Below, piece after piece: positions 23,786 through 31,487 of a stretch of DNA of 64,000 bases. The stretch is from Cohnella sp. AR92 (GTDB lineage Bacteria; Bacillota; Bacilli; Paenibacillales; Paenibacillaceae): positions 294,620-358,619 of the forward strand of contig NZ_RZJR01000005.1 of NCBI RefSeq assembly GCF_003990975.1. The letters are read 5' to 3'. The notes under the pieces are model-generated. The model was not told the origin of the DNA, made no database searches, and was given only the letters and a program-made list of their open reading frames with translations. Each line of letters begins with the position of its first letter. Within the stretch, counting starts at the first letter, position 1. A program made the position numbers and the translations under genes.

Positions 23786-26146
23786 TTGACATCGAGAAGT
23801 TGGAAGGTTGGATTGGCGTTCTTAATCGTATGGGCGCTGCTGTTGCCTAGACTCGGACAAGCCGAGGCGGCAACGCCGCAGAGTATGGGACTCGAGGCTC
23901 GAATGGTTCTCGATTTAACGGACGGCAAGAATAATAGTCTGCCGAATAGCCAAGTTGGCGGGTTGGCGAGCAACGGAGAGATTTACTTGTACGTCAGCTA
24001 CTATGGGGTTCTCTATTCTTCTGAGGATGGATTCAATTGGAAGAGCGTAAGGATGACCGGACCAAGCTATAAATATTTCACTGACATAGCGAGGGGTCTT
24101 ATTTGGGATGGCCAACAATTCGTATTGCTGCTTGGCAATCGAGTTCTATCGTCCAAGGACGGGATCGATTGGCAGAATCTAACGCCCGCTCATCCTAACC
24201 CATCCAAGGAATACATGTTCGAGGATATCGTCTACGCGAATGGGCAGTACGTTATTCTGGCTCAAGATCGAAACAAAAACGTATCCGGATTCTACGTAAG
24301 AGGAGATAACACGATTTTTGTCGGCAGTAAGCTCACCGAGTTGAAGAAAGCGACGAAACGCAATTTCGTCATGTCGATGAACGGAGAACGTCCTCTCGAC
24401 CATGTAACCTGGAACGGCAAGATGTATTTGGCCGGAGGGAACGGCAATGCCTACTCTTACGACGGGAAAACATGGTACGGCGGAGGCGCTGGGTTTTACG
24501 AGTATAATCTCGCATGGGATGGGTCGCGGTTCTGGCGGGCGGATAGAGACCGCATTGACTCCATCGATGCGAAAGGAATGACTTCCAAAAGCGCTTATCA
24601 ACTGCCTACTAGCAGCCAAAGCAGTCTCGGACTGACGAGCATAGGCTTCAACGGCCGCAGTTATCTCGCTACCGGTAAATCGAAGAACGGGACGAATATC
24701 GTCTATTCCAAGGACGGTGCGAAGTGGAGTCAAATTCAGATAGGCAAGGAAACATCCGATATCCACTCGATCTTACCGACTCCTTATGGCTTTTTGCTTG
24801 CAGGAGACCGAATTTGGTATGTCAGCGACGCCAAGATGAACAGCCCCAGCGCTTGGGCCGCACCGGAGCTGCAAAAAGCCCGGTCACTCGAGCTGGTACC
24901 TAACGCACTGAACGGTTTCTATCAATCGACCGTCACCCGGCAAGACTTCAGCATGTTGACGGTTAAGCTATATGAAGCGCTATCGGGAAGATGGGCGGAG
25001 TTCCCCGCGAAAAATCCGTTCACGGATACGGTGAATTCCTATGTGCTCAAAGCGAGCAAGCTTGGTCTCGTCAAAGGGCAAGAAGGGACGAAGTTCAAGC
25101 CAGCCAGTGCCATGACAAGACAAGATATGGCGTGGGTTCTATATCGGACGCTTCAAGCGGCGGGTCTTGATCTCTCGTCGGCCAACAGCGAGTGGAAAGC
25201 CGATTACGCGGATATCGGTAAAATCGAGCCTGCTGCCGTTGAAGCGATGCGCTATATGATTCAGGAGGGCATCCTAGACGTACGGTCATCGAATCGTTTG
25301 GATCCGACGGGCACGGCGACAAGAGAAGAAGCGATTGCCATGGCGGTCCGAATGGTGGAGCGTTTCAAGGATAAGATCGAGACCTATAAAGGACCCGGGT
25401 CCATCAGTCAAACGTTGTTCGTCCCGCAGGGAGCCGGCTCCAAAAGCGAAGTAGAAGTGGTCCAACGGGCCGTCAACTTCGATGGCCGATTCATATGGTC
25501 AGGCGAAGCCATTAAGCTGAACGGCACGAACGCGGTGCCGCTAGCAGAGGTCGTCGAGCCGTTAGGCTTGCTTGCGAAATGGGATAGCATCCAACATCGG
25601 CTGCTCCTCTCGAAAGCGGCTTCCGAGCCCGACTTCGCCGCCCAGCCGGATACCGGAATAAGCCATACCGCCGTTGTTGCCGCGCAGCCCAAGAAAGCAA
25701 CCGTCGATTGGTACGACATGGCTTATAATGATTCGAATGATAAGAAATCAGTAATCATGTACAACGACAAGCTTTATGTGAACTTGGATTGGCTAGCGCA
25801 AATGTTCGGATGGAAATACGACGAGTCGCAGAGCCTTTACAAGACTCCGTCGCTTGATTACGATGAGCTTCGAACTCCGGGAATAAATACGACTTATCTC
25901 TATATGGATAATAACGAGTTGCAATCCTCCGGATTTATCCCGACGACTAAAGTCGGCGATCGCTACATCATTCGCAGAGACGGCGATTGGAACGGGGAGG
26001 CCAAGCTGATCGGCAATGCCCCCTCGATCTTCACCCTAACGCCGATCCCGTCAGGCTGGATGCTTACGGCAGTAAAGCCGGGTTTCTGCGAGATTTGGAT
26101 TAAGGGCCAGGAAGATGATTTCACAACGTTCCTCAGCGTCGAATAA
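23786..26146 (+). CDS. secreted protein with SLH-type and stalk (Cu-amine-oxidase-N-like) domains
   Basis: About 786 residues. The signal peptide VGLAFLIVWALLLPRLGQAEAA suggests export. Residues roughly 30-360 form repeated WNG/SYDGK/SKDG strands resembling a beta-propeller. Next comes a pair of S-layer-homology segments (AKNPFTDTVNSYVLKASKLGLVKGQ and IEPAAVEAMRYMIQEGIL) for cell-wall attachment. A region like copper-amine-oxidase N-terminal stalk domains follows (FIWSGEAIKLNGTNAVPLAEV). TTG at 23786 follows GGAAGGA by five bases; ATG at 23768 is the alternative but has no site. No catalytic signature seen. Base composition looks AT-richer than flanking sugar genes. Role unknown, probably cell surface. 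Confidence 0.8.
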   Translation: MTSRSWKVGLAFLIVWALLLPRLGQAEAATPQSMGLEARMVLDLTDGKNNSLPNSQVGGLASNGEIYLYVSYYGVLYSSEDGFNWKSVRMTGPSYKYFTDIARGLIWDGQQFVLLLGNRVLSSKDGIDWQNLTPAHPNPSKEYMFEDIVYANGQYVILAQDRNKNVSGFYVRGDNTIFVGSKLTELKKATKRNFVMSMNGERPLDHVTWNGKMYLAGGNGNAYSYDGKTWYGGGAGFYEYNLAWDGSRFWRADRDRIDSIDAKGMTSKSAYQLPTSSQSSLGLTSIGFNGRSYLATGKSKNGTNIVYSKDGAKWSQIQIGKETSDIHSILPTPYGFLLAGDRIWYVSDAKMNSPSAWAAPELQKARSLELVPNALNGFYQSTVTRQDFSMLTVKLYEALSGRWAEFPAKNPFTDTVNSYVLKASKLGLVKGQEGTKFKPASAMTRQDMAWVLYRTLQAAGLDLSSANSEWKADYADIGKIEPAAVEAMRYMIQEGILDVRSSNRLDPTGTATREEAIAMAVRMVERFKDKIETYKGPGSISQTLFVPQGAGSKSEVEVVQRAVNFDGRFIWSGEAIKLNGTNAVPLAEVVEPLGLLAKWDSIQHRLLLSKAASEPDFAAQPDTGISHTAVVAAQPKKATVDWYDMAYNDSNDKKSVIMYNDKLYVNLDWLAQMFGWKYDESQSLYKTPSLDYDELRTPGINTTYLYMDNNELQSSGFIPTTKVGDRYIIRRDGDWNGEAKLIGNAPSIFTLTPIPSGWMLTAVKPGFCEIWIKGQEDDFTTFLSVE

Positions 26147-26265
26147 ATAGCATGGTCTAAAGTATTCTGCTAGTACATCCTGATAACTAATTGTAAACTA
26201 CCTCCGGACTGGTTAAGAGAGTTAGCCTATCCGGAGGATATTGTATTTATGGAAGGAATGGTGTT

Positions 26266-26868
26266 ATGAAGAGCAAAGCTATTCTTATTATTTTAGTGAT
26301 ATTCCTTGCAATATCGGCTTTTTATAACATCAAATTCATGAGATACATGAAGGAAGAGGATCGGAAAGAACATGTTGCTTTTAATTTAACCTTATCCGGA
26401 CTCCAACATATTCAACAGGGCTTAAAACAATTAGAGGAATGCTACGATACAGGAAATTATAGTGAACTTGGCGTAAAAGTGAGCGTTGTGGTTGAAAATT
26501 TATATGCCGTCGATCAACTGCTTAGCGACACGTTCTATCTGGTAAGTCCGCATAAATTCAGCCTATCCCCCTTTCTTAACTTCAAACAAATCGGTTCCGC
26601 AATGAACGGAAGACTGAAAGACCAAGGCTATCAAGGCAGTTTTGCCGAAGACGGAGTGCTATCCGAACCTGAAATCAAATTCATTCGTCAACTTGACCAA
26701 GACCTTGAGATATCGATATCTTCACTCGTTGGAGAAGATAAATTAAACATAAACCCTGAGCTTACGATCGGAGAGTATAAAAAATCATTAAACGAATTTG
26801 CCGAAAAGTGGTATTTCGGACGTGCTTCATCCGAGTTTTCCCCCTATGACTATATAAAAGCAAAGTAA
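26266..26868 (+). CDS. unknown membrane-anchored protein
   Basis: 200 residues, not recognised. One N-terminal membrane segment (ILIILVIFLAISAFYNI, about 5-22) followed by a soluble, helix-rich part with acidic stretches, so probably anchored and exposed outside. GGAAGGA precedes the ATG by eight bases. The gene is clearly AT-richer, with AAA/TTA/ATA codons that are rare in the surrounding genes, which suggests a different origin or relaxed selection. It lies between the SLH protein gene and tRNA-Arg, with no terminator seen before it. Confidence 0.7.
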   Translation: MKSKAILIILVIFLAISAFYNIKFMRYMKEEDRKEHVAFNLTLSGLQHIQQGLKQLEECYDTGNYSELGVKVSVVVENLYAVDQLLSDTFYLVSPHKFSLSPFLNFKQIGSAMNGRLKDQGYQGSFAEDGVLSEPEIKFIRQLDQDLEISISSLVGEDKLNINPELTIGEYKKSLNEFAEKWYFGRASSEFSPYDYIKAK

Positions 26869-26987
26869 GCTGGTCATTACAGGCCATCCCAAAAGTCTTG
26901 GGTGCTTACTGCTTTCCTTTGGTTGTCCCGAAGACAGCAGAAGATCACCCTCAGCTACAAGCGTCTTCCGCCAACAAATTTCGCAAC

Positions 26988-27018
26988 AACAAAAAGAACC
27001 GCACTCCGGTGCGGTTCT
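26988..27018 (-). terminator. terminator after tRNA-Arg
   Basis: Arms AGAACCGCAC (26995-27004) and GTGCGGTTCT (27009-27018) pair perfectly; the minus-strand transcript then runs into T-rich sequence. It lies 21 bases from the tRNA 3' end. Confidence 0.85.
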
Positions 27019-27038
27019 CGAACATTCATGATGAAAGC

Positions 27039-27115
27039 TGGCGCGCCCGATACGATTCGAACGTACGACCTGCAGTTTAGGAAACTGTCGCTCTATCCTG
27101 CTGAGCTACGGGCGC
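27039..27115 (-). tRNA. tRNA-Arg (anticodon CCT)
   Basis: 77-base cloverleaf on the minus strand: acceptor GCGCCCG pairing with CGGGCGC, discriminator G and encoded CCA. The D arm is GCTC-AGCAGGATA-GAGC, the anticodon loop TTCCTAA (anticodon CCT), and the T loop TTCGAAT. One A-C mismatch at the outer anticodon-stem pair. Confidence 0.93.
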
Positions 27116-27232
27116 GCAACGGATATCATTATAACAAAAAAAGCCGCAAACGAAAAGTCGGCTCTGCGAAGCGGAATCCGGCCCGAATCCTATGGTATGA
27201 TCGAAGGAACAAGATTAGGGGGACGATACGGA

Positions 27233-28135
27233 ATGAAGAAGAACCGATTAGGCAAGTCGGAGCTGCTCGTCAGCGAGATCGGGCTCGGATGCATGTCGCT
27301 GGGAACCGAGGAGGGAAAAGCGGCGGCGATCATTCACGAGGCGCTGGAGCGCGGCGTCACCTTGCTGGATACGGCCGATCTGTACGACGCCGGGCTCAAC
27401 GAGGAGCTTGTCGGCAAGGCGATCAAGGGACGGCGCGGCGATGTCGTGCTCGCCACGAAGGTAGGCAATCGCCGGATTCCCGGCCAGGACGGCTGGGCCT
27501 GGGACCCTTCCAAGGAATACATCCTGTCCGCAGTCAAGGATAGCCTGCGCCGGCTCGGCACCGACTACATCGACCTGTACCAGCTACACGGCGGCACGAT
27601 AGACGATCCGATCGGCGAGACGATCGAAGCGTTCGAACAGCTGAAGAGGGAAGGCGTCATTCGCGAATACGGGATCTCCTCGATCCGCCCCAATGTCATT
27701 CGCGAATATGTCTCCCGCTCCTCCATCGTTAGCGTCATGAATCCCTATAGCATCGTGGATCGGCGCGCGGAGGAAGCCGTGCTCCCGCTGCTGGAGGAAC
27801 GCGGGATCGGCGTGATCGCGAGAGGCCCGCTGGCGAGCGGAGCGCTGGCCGCCAACCGAACGCCGGTCCGCGGCGTTCTCGACTACGAGCTAAGCGAGCT
27901 CGAGGAGCTGCGCAAGCAGTTAACGCAGCTCGAGACCGACGGGCGCAGCCTGACGCAGCTCGCCCTGCGCTATTCTCTCGCCCATCCGGCGGTAGCGGCG
28001 ATCATTCCCGGCGCCAGCTCGCGCGAGCAGCTCCTGCAGAACCTGTCGGCGGCCGAAGTGCGGGAACTGACGCCCGAGGAGCTCCGGACGATCCGCGGCG
28101 TGAGCAAGGCCAATCAATACGCGCTGCATCGATAA
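27233..28135 (+). CDS. aldo/keto reductase
   Basis: 300 residues from ATG 27233, preceded by AGGGGG ten bases upstream; a longer reading from 27197 is not supported. The catalytic tetrad is visible: D46 and Y51 in LDTADLYDAG, K76 in LATKVG, H119 in YQLHGG. The cofactor region near the end (AAIIPGASSREQLLQNL) is typical for NADPH binding. It resembles the general YqkF/oxidoreductase group of cytoplasmic aldo/keto reductases. Substrate unknown. Single gene ending in a strong terminator. Confidence 0.92.
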   Translation: MKKNRLGKSELLVSEIGLGCMSLGTEEGKAAAIIHEALERGVTLLDTADLYDAGLNEELVGKAIKGRRGDVVLATKVGNRRIPGQDGWAWDPSKEYILSAVKDSLRRLGTDYIDLYQLHGGTIDDPIGETIEAFEQLKREGVIREYGISSIRPNVIREYVSRSSIVSVMNPYSIVDRRAEEAVLPLLEERGIGVIARGPLASGALAANRTPVRGVLDYELSELEELRKQLTQLETDGRSLTQLALRYSLAHPAVAAIIPGASSREQLLQNLSAAEVRELTPEELRTIRGVSKANQYALHR

Positions 28136-28170
28136 TTTATCCACCCAAATCCATTTCCATAATTGGAATT

Positions 28171-28198
28171 GAGGCCTCGATCTTTCGAGGCCTTTTTT
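28171..28198 (+). terminator. terminator after aldo/keto reductase gene
   Basis: Arms AGGCCTCGA (28172-28180) and TCGAGGCCT (28185-28193) with a four-base loop and TTTTTT after the stem. Confidence 0.9.
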
Positions 28199-28366
28199 CT
28201 TAGCAGATCCCCTGCTTTTAGCCTGTTTTATCTACAAAATTTGAGCTAAAATGTGGAAATGGTCTATTAAAACCATTTACAAATCTATCGATACAGGAGA
28301 TTGTTAAATAAACGCATTGTACGTTATTGACACCGCATCCTAAACCACTTAAAGGGCGATGATAAA

Positions 28367-29368
28367 GTGATTCAATTGAGCAAGGAACGACAGAAGCAAG
28401 TGGACTACATCGGCATTACCCAAGAGGACCTGCGCTTGCTTCACAGCAAGGAAGCGGAATTCGGCACGATCGTCGACCGATTGGTCGATGAGCTCTACGT
28501 TCAGATCGGCGGGCAGTCCGAGCTGCTCGCGATTATCCAGAAGCACAGCACCATCGACCGGCTGAAGGAGACCCAGAAGTGGTACTTCCTGTCGATGGCG
28601 TCCGGCATCCTGGACGAGGAGTACATCCGGAAGCGTCTCCACGTCGGCCGGGTTCATTCCCGGATCGGGCTGACAACGAACTGGTACTTGGGGACCTACG
28701 TGCTGTACCTGGAGTTGGCCTCCGCACACTTGTCGCAGGTGGTCCCGGACCATTGGCAGCCGATCGTCAATTCCTTGACGAAGATGTTCAACTTCGATGC
28801 CCAATTGGTCTTGGAAGCCTATGAAGAGGATGAGAAGGGGAAAATCCAGCAGCTGCTCGACAAGCAGAGAGAGATGCATCTGGGCGTGGGAGCCGCGGTT
28901 CAGGAGCTTTCTTCGATGATGGCGGAATTGTCGAATAGCAGCCAGAAGGTCGCCGACAATGCGGACCTGACGTCGGAGAGCCAGCGTCAGGCTCACGAAG
29001 GCATGCTCGGCATGGCGAACGAGGTCGCTTCGATCGGCGAGCTGGGAGGGATGATTCGCTACGTGGCGGACCAGACCCATATCCTGGGGCTGAACGCCGC
29101 GATCGAGGCCGCAAGAGCCGGAGAGCAAGGCAGAGGCTTCGAGGTCGTCGCGAACGAGGTGCGGAAGCTCGCGAGCCAGTCCAAGGAATCGCTGGTCGCC
29201 ATCGAGAGCAAGCTGAAGCAGATCAACAAGCTGCTTGCCGGCGTCAAGGAGCAATCGGAGCGCGTGACGGCGTACTCCTCGCAGCAAGCGCTCGGCTCTC
29301 AAGAGCTGCTCGGCTTCGTTCAGATGATCGAGAAAGTGACGGGCGAGCTGGAGAGGCTTCAACAATAG
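28367..29368 (+). CDS. HemAT-type globin-coupled chemotaxis transducer, short
   Basis: 333 residues starting with GTG after AAAGGGCGAT. Residues about 1-165 match the HemAT sensor globin; H97 in [11 protein letters not shown] with [12 protein letters not shown] after it is the expected proximal haem ligand. The second half is an MCP signalling region with the hairpin tip [28 protein letters not shown]. It is soluble and should report oxygen to CheA. At 333 residues it is about 100 shorter than B. subtilis HemAT (432), and the helices before the tip are truncated, so signalling length is unusual. The HTR methylation arms are short. No che genes adjoin. Confidence 0.88.
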   Translation: MIQLSKERQKQVDYIGITQEDLRLLHSKEAEFGTIVDRLVDELYVQIGGQSELLAIIQKHSTIDRLKETQKWYFLSMASGILDEEYIRKRLHVGRVHSRIGLTTNWYLGTYVLYLELASAHLSQVVPDHWQPIVNSLTKMFNFDAQLVLEAYEEDEKGKIQQLLDKQREMHLGVGAAVQELSSMMAELSNSSQKVADNADLTSESQRQAHEGMLGMANEVASIGELGGMIRYVADQTHILGLNAAIEAARAGEQGRGFEVVANEVRKLASQSKESLVAIESKLKQINKLLAGVKEQSERVTAYSSQQALGSQELLGFVQMIEKVTGELERLQQ

Positions 29369-29380
29369 CTTTGTTCGGAT

Positions 29381-29413
29381 AACCGTGCCGGTAGGGCGCG
29401 GTTTATTTTTTTG
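29381..29413 (+). terminator. terminator after HemAT-type gene
   Basis: Arms AACCGTGCC (29381-29389) and GGCGCGGTT (29395-29403), one mismatch, followed by a T-rich tail. Confidence 0.7.
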
Positions 29414-29512
29414 CTCAAACTAGGCCCGTTCATCGTCCGTTAACCGGTTGTTCATCCTGCTCTGCTATAACGAGGTTGTAAGATAAACCCAATGGTCAAA
29501 GGTGGAAAAAAA

Positions 29513-30127
29513 ATGAGCGTATCCGGAATTGGCAACACGAGCTCGGTATGGCAATTGTACAATCGAGCCGCTTCCTCCTCCAAGGCCTCGGACGAAGCGA
29601 ACAGCAGCAGCACCAGCAGGACTCAGGACTCTTATGAGTTCAGCGAAGAAGCCCTAAACCGGCTGAAGGAGGCTTCCGAGCAGTCGTCGGACAGCAGCAG
29701 CGAATCGAGCCAGAAGGTCGGCCATACTCCGCCTCCGCCGCCTCCTCCCCCTTCCGAACTATCCACGGAGGACAAGCGTTCGATCCTGTCGGAGCTGCAA
29801 AGCCAGTTGACCGATGACGACTCGGATTCCGATGACAGCACAGAGACGGACGATAACGACAGCACGGTATCTTCCTTGATCGCAAGCCTATCCTCTACCG
29901 ATCTGACCACCTTGTCCGATGATGAGATCGACTCCCTGTTCGATAAAGCCGCCGAGTCGCTCAAGCCTTCCGATCCTGAGAGGGCTCCGAAGGGGCCGCC
30001 GCCTGGACCGCCTCCCGCTCGAGCCTCTGACGATGAAAACGAGGATGACGAGGACGAGCTGACGACGGAGATCCAGGGTTTCCTGGAATCGCTCCGAAAC
30101 CGCCTCTCCGAGGATTCGAATAGCTGA
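29513..30127 (+). CDS. unknown acidic, Ser/Asp-rich protein with polyproline stretch
   Basis: 204 residues from ATG 29513, with AAAGGTGG seven bases upstream. Not recognised. No signal peptide or membrane segment. The N-terminus MSVSGIGNTSSVWQLYN is followed by Ser-rich sequence and a run of seven prolines. A very acidic Asp/Ser/Thr block (DDDSDSDDSTETDDNDS) resembling calcium-loop compositions comes next, then a second proline-rich patch and an acidic C-terminus with a short helix. Likely largely disordered. Single gene between terminators. Confidence 0.7.
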   Translation: MSVSGIGNTSSVWQLYNRAASSSKASDEANSSSTSRTQDSYEFSEEALNRLKEASEQSSDSSSESSQKVGHTPPPPPPPPSELSTEDKRSILSELQSQLTDDDSDSDDSTETDDNDSTVSSLIASLSSTDLTTLSDDEIDSLFDKAAESLKPSDPERAPKGPPPGPPPARASDDENEDDEDELTTEIQGFLESLRNRLSEDSNS

Positions 30128-30132
30128 TCTGG

Positions 30133-30173
30133 AACGAACAAGCCCGCGAATACGCTTCGCGGGCTTGTCGTTC
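30133..30173. terminator. bidirectional terminator
   Basis: Long stem: ACAAGCCCGCGAA with TTCGCGGGCTTGT, extended by GAACG/CGTTC. It lies between the converging acidic-protein gene and DUF2203 gene. Confidence 0.85.
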
Positions 30174-30180
30174 TATTCGG

Positions 30181-30588
30181 TTAGTCTTCCGGCAACGGCT
30201 TGCGGCCGCGGAAGCCGTCCTCCCAGCTATGGTAATGGGCGACGCGCTCCTCGCCTTCCTTCCAGCACAGGAGCACCTCCCGGCCCCCCATCTCCGCGGG
30301 AAAATCGATGAGACCGGGATTAATCATTTTCAGATACACCCCATGCCGCTTGAAGTTCTCCACGAGAAGATCGATCTCCAGGCTCATAAAGTCGAGACGG
30401 CTCTCCTCTTCGAAGTACTTTGCGCCGCTGCCTCCCTTCGCCGAGATCAGATCCGCCGAGGCCTTCAGCTTCTGCAGATCCATGTATCGCGCTTCATATT
30501 CGCTTAGAATGCCTTTCAGCTGAAGCAGATTGCTTCGGAGCTCGGGCAACAATGCATTCGCTTCTTCAGGCGTGAACTGTCTGGTCAT
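30181..30588 (-). CDS. DUF2203-family protein
   Basis: 135 residues. The sequence FTPEEANALLPELR at the start and the C-terminal GLIDFPAEMGGREVLLCWKEGEE with GFRGRKPL are the DUF2203 pattern. A helical middle (residues 15-75) would form a coiled hairpin. Function unknown. GGGGGAGGAG lies upstream of the ATG. Single gene. Confidence 0.85.
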   Translation of the reverse strand: MTRQFTPEEANALLPELRSNLLQLKGILSEYEARYMDLQKLKASADLISAKGGSGAKYFEEESRLDFMSLEIDLLVENFKRHGVYLKMINPGLIDFPAEMGGREVLLCWKEGEERVAHYHSWEDGFRGRKPLPED

Positions 30589-30723
30589 CTGGCATCCACT
30601 CCTCCCCCTAAGTGTACTAGAAGACGAAGCCGAATTCCATTTCCCGGCGGATAAATAGTTCTTTAGGCGAAGTATAAATCCTTAGACTGGAGGAAGTCTA
30701 ATCCAAGCAAAGGAGGTGTACCC

Positions 30724-30882
30724 GTGGCCAACTCGCAGAACCAACCGACCAAAGCGGAAGTTCAAACGACGGAGCTCAACCGCATGCCCGTTCCCGGCGA
30801 AGAGGATACGGACTTCTCCGCTGAAGAAGCGGCTGAAGCATTCGAACAGAACGCTTCTTCGGTGCAGAAGCAACAGCAATAG
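30724..30882 (+). CDS. small acidic hypothetical protein, 52 residues
   Basis: GTG start with an excellent AAAGGAGGTG site five bases upstream, and an open frame to TAG at 30880. The product begins MANSQNQPTKAEVQTTELNR and continues with an acidic GEEDTDFSAEEAAEAFEQN segment, ending in glutamines. Hydrophilic, no membrane part. Size and composition are like small spore-associated proteins of this group, but no SASP signature is seen, so function is unassigned. Confidence 0.7.
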   Translation: MANSQNQPTKAEVQTTELNRMPVPGEEDTDFSAEEAAEAFEQNASSVQKQQQ

Positions 30883-31046
30883 CCGTAATCCGGAAGCCCG
30901 CGCCTTCTCAAGAGGCCGGGTTTCTTCCGTTCCAATCGAATGCCAGCGACGGATTGAATTGGATGGTCGAACGTGGAGCAAACCCTCTTTATTTATATGA
31001 AGTCGTATGCTATACTATTAATCGTTCACTTCGAACAACGACATTT

Positions 31047-31123
31047 CGAGACGTGGCTCAGCTTGGTAGAGCGCTTGCTTCGGGAGCAAGAGGTCGCAGG
31101 TTCAAATCCTGTCGTCTCGACCA
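31047..31123 (+). tRNA. tRNA-Pro (anticodon CGG)
   Basis: 77 bases: acceptor CGAGACG with CGTCTCG, discriminator A, encoded CCA; D arm GCTC-AGCTTGGTA-GAGC; anticodon stem TTGCT/AGCAA with loop reading CGG; T loop TTCAAAT. Confidence 0.94.
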
Positions 31124-31136
31124 TCCAAATCAACGA

Positions 31137-31167
31137 TTCGCAGCCTTGGGGCTGCGATTTTTTTATT
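31137..31167 (+). terminator. terminator after tRNA-Pro
   Basis: Arms TCGCAGCC (31138-31145) and GGCTGCGA (31150-31157), followed by seven T. Confidence 0.88.
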
Positions 31168-31487
31168 TGATTTCGGGCATAGTGCAGTAATCTAATATAC
31201 CTTCCGACCTTAGGGGCACCAACGCCAATAGGCAATCTGCATGAGCGAGCAGATTGCCTATTCGTGAATCCATTTTAGAATCGATAGGGGCTGAAGGCCG
31301 AAGCCGTAAGGGTGAAGCCGATATGGTTTGCCGGAGCGGGACGATAAGCGTTATCGGCTGATATCGCAGCGAATCGAGCTGCGAAACAACCAGGCTTGTG
31401 GTTCCATACTTTCTCTCGCTCCTCTTTCTCAGCGATTCGGCAAAGCGTCCCCATCTATGAATGCGATGGAGACGCCTTCCCGCTTAA
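31168..31487. other. gene-free gap with two hairpins
   Basis: No credible gene. A perfect 14-base inverted repeat (AATAGGCAATCTGC at 31227-31240 with its complement at 31249-31262) has no T-tract and may be a terminator for the minus-strand gene at 31488 or a processed-RNA hairpin. A short dyad CGATAAGCGTTATCG lies at 31342-31356. Confidence 0.55.

Noticed and set aside
23482..27115. Integrative element at tRNA-Arg
   Set aside because: No integrase gene and no second copy of the tRNA 3' end were seen; only composition hints at transfer, so it is listed as a weak finding instead.
26902..27543. Plus-strand frame crossing tRNA-Arg into the aldo/keto reductase region
   Set aside because: It reads the tRNA antisense and a second frame of the reductase gene.
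31026..31235. Minus-strand frame over tRNA-Pro
   Set aside because: Antisense of a tRNA gene; the peptide VETTGFEPATSCSRSKRSTK is a common artefact.
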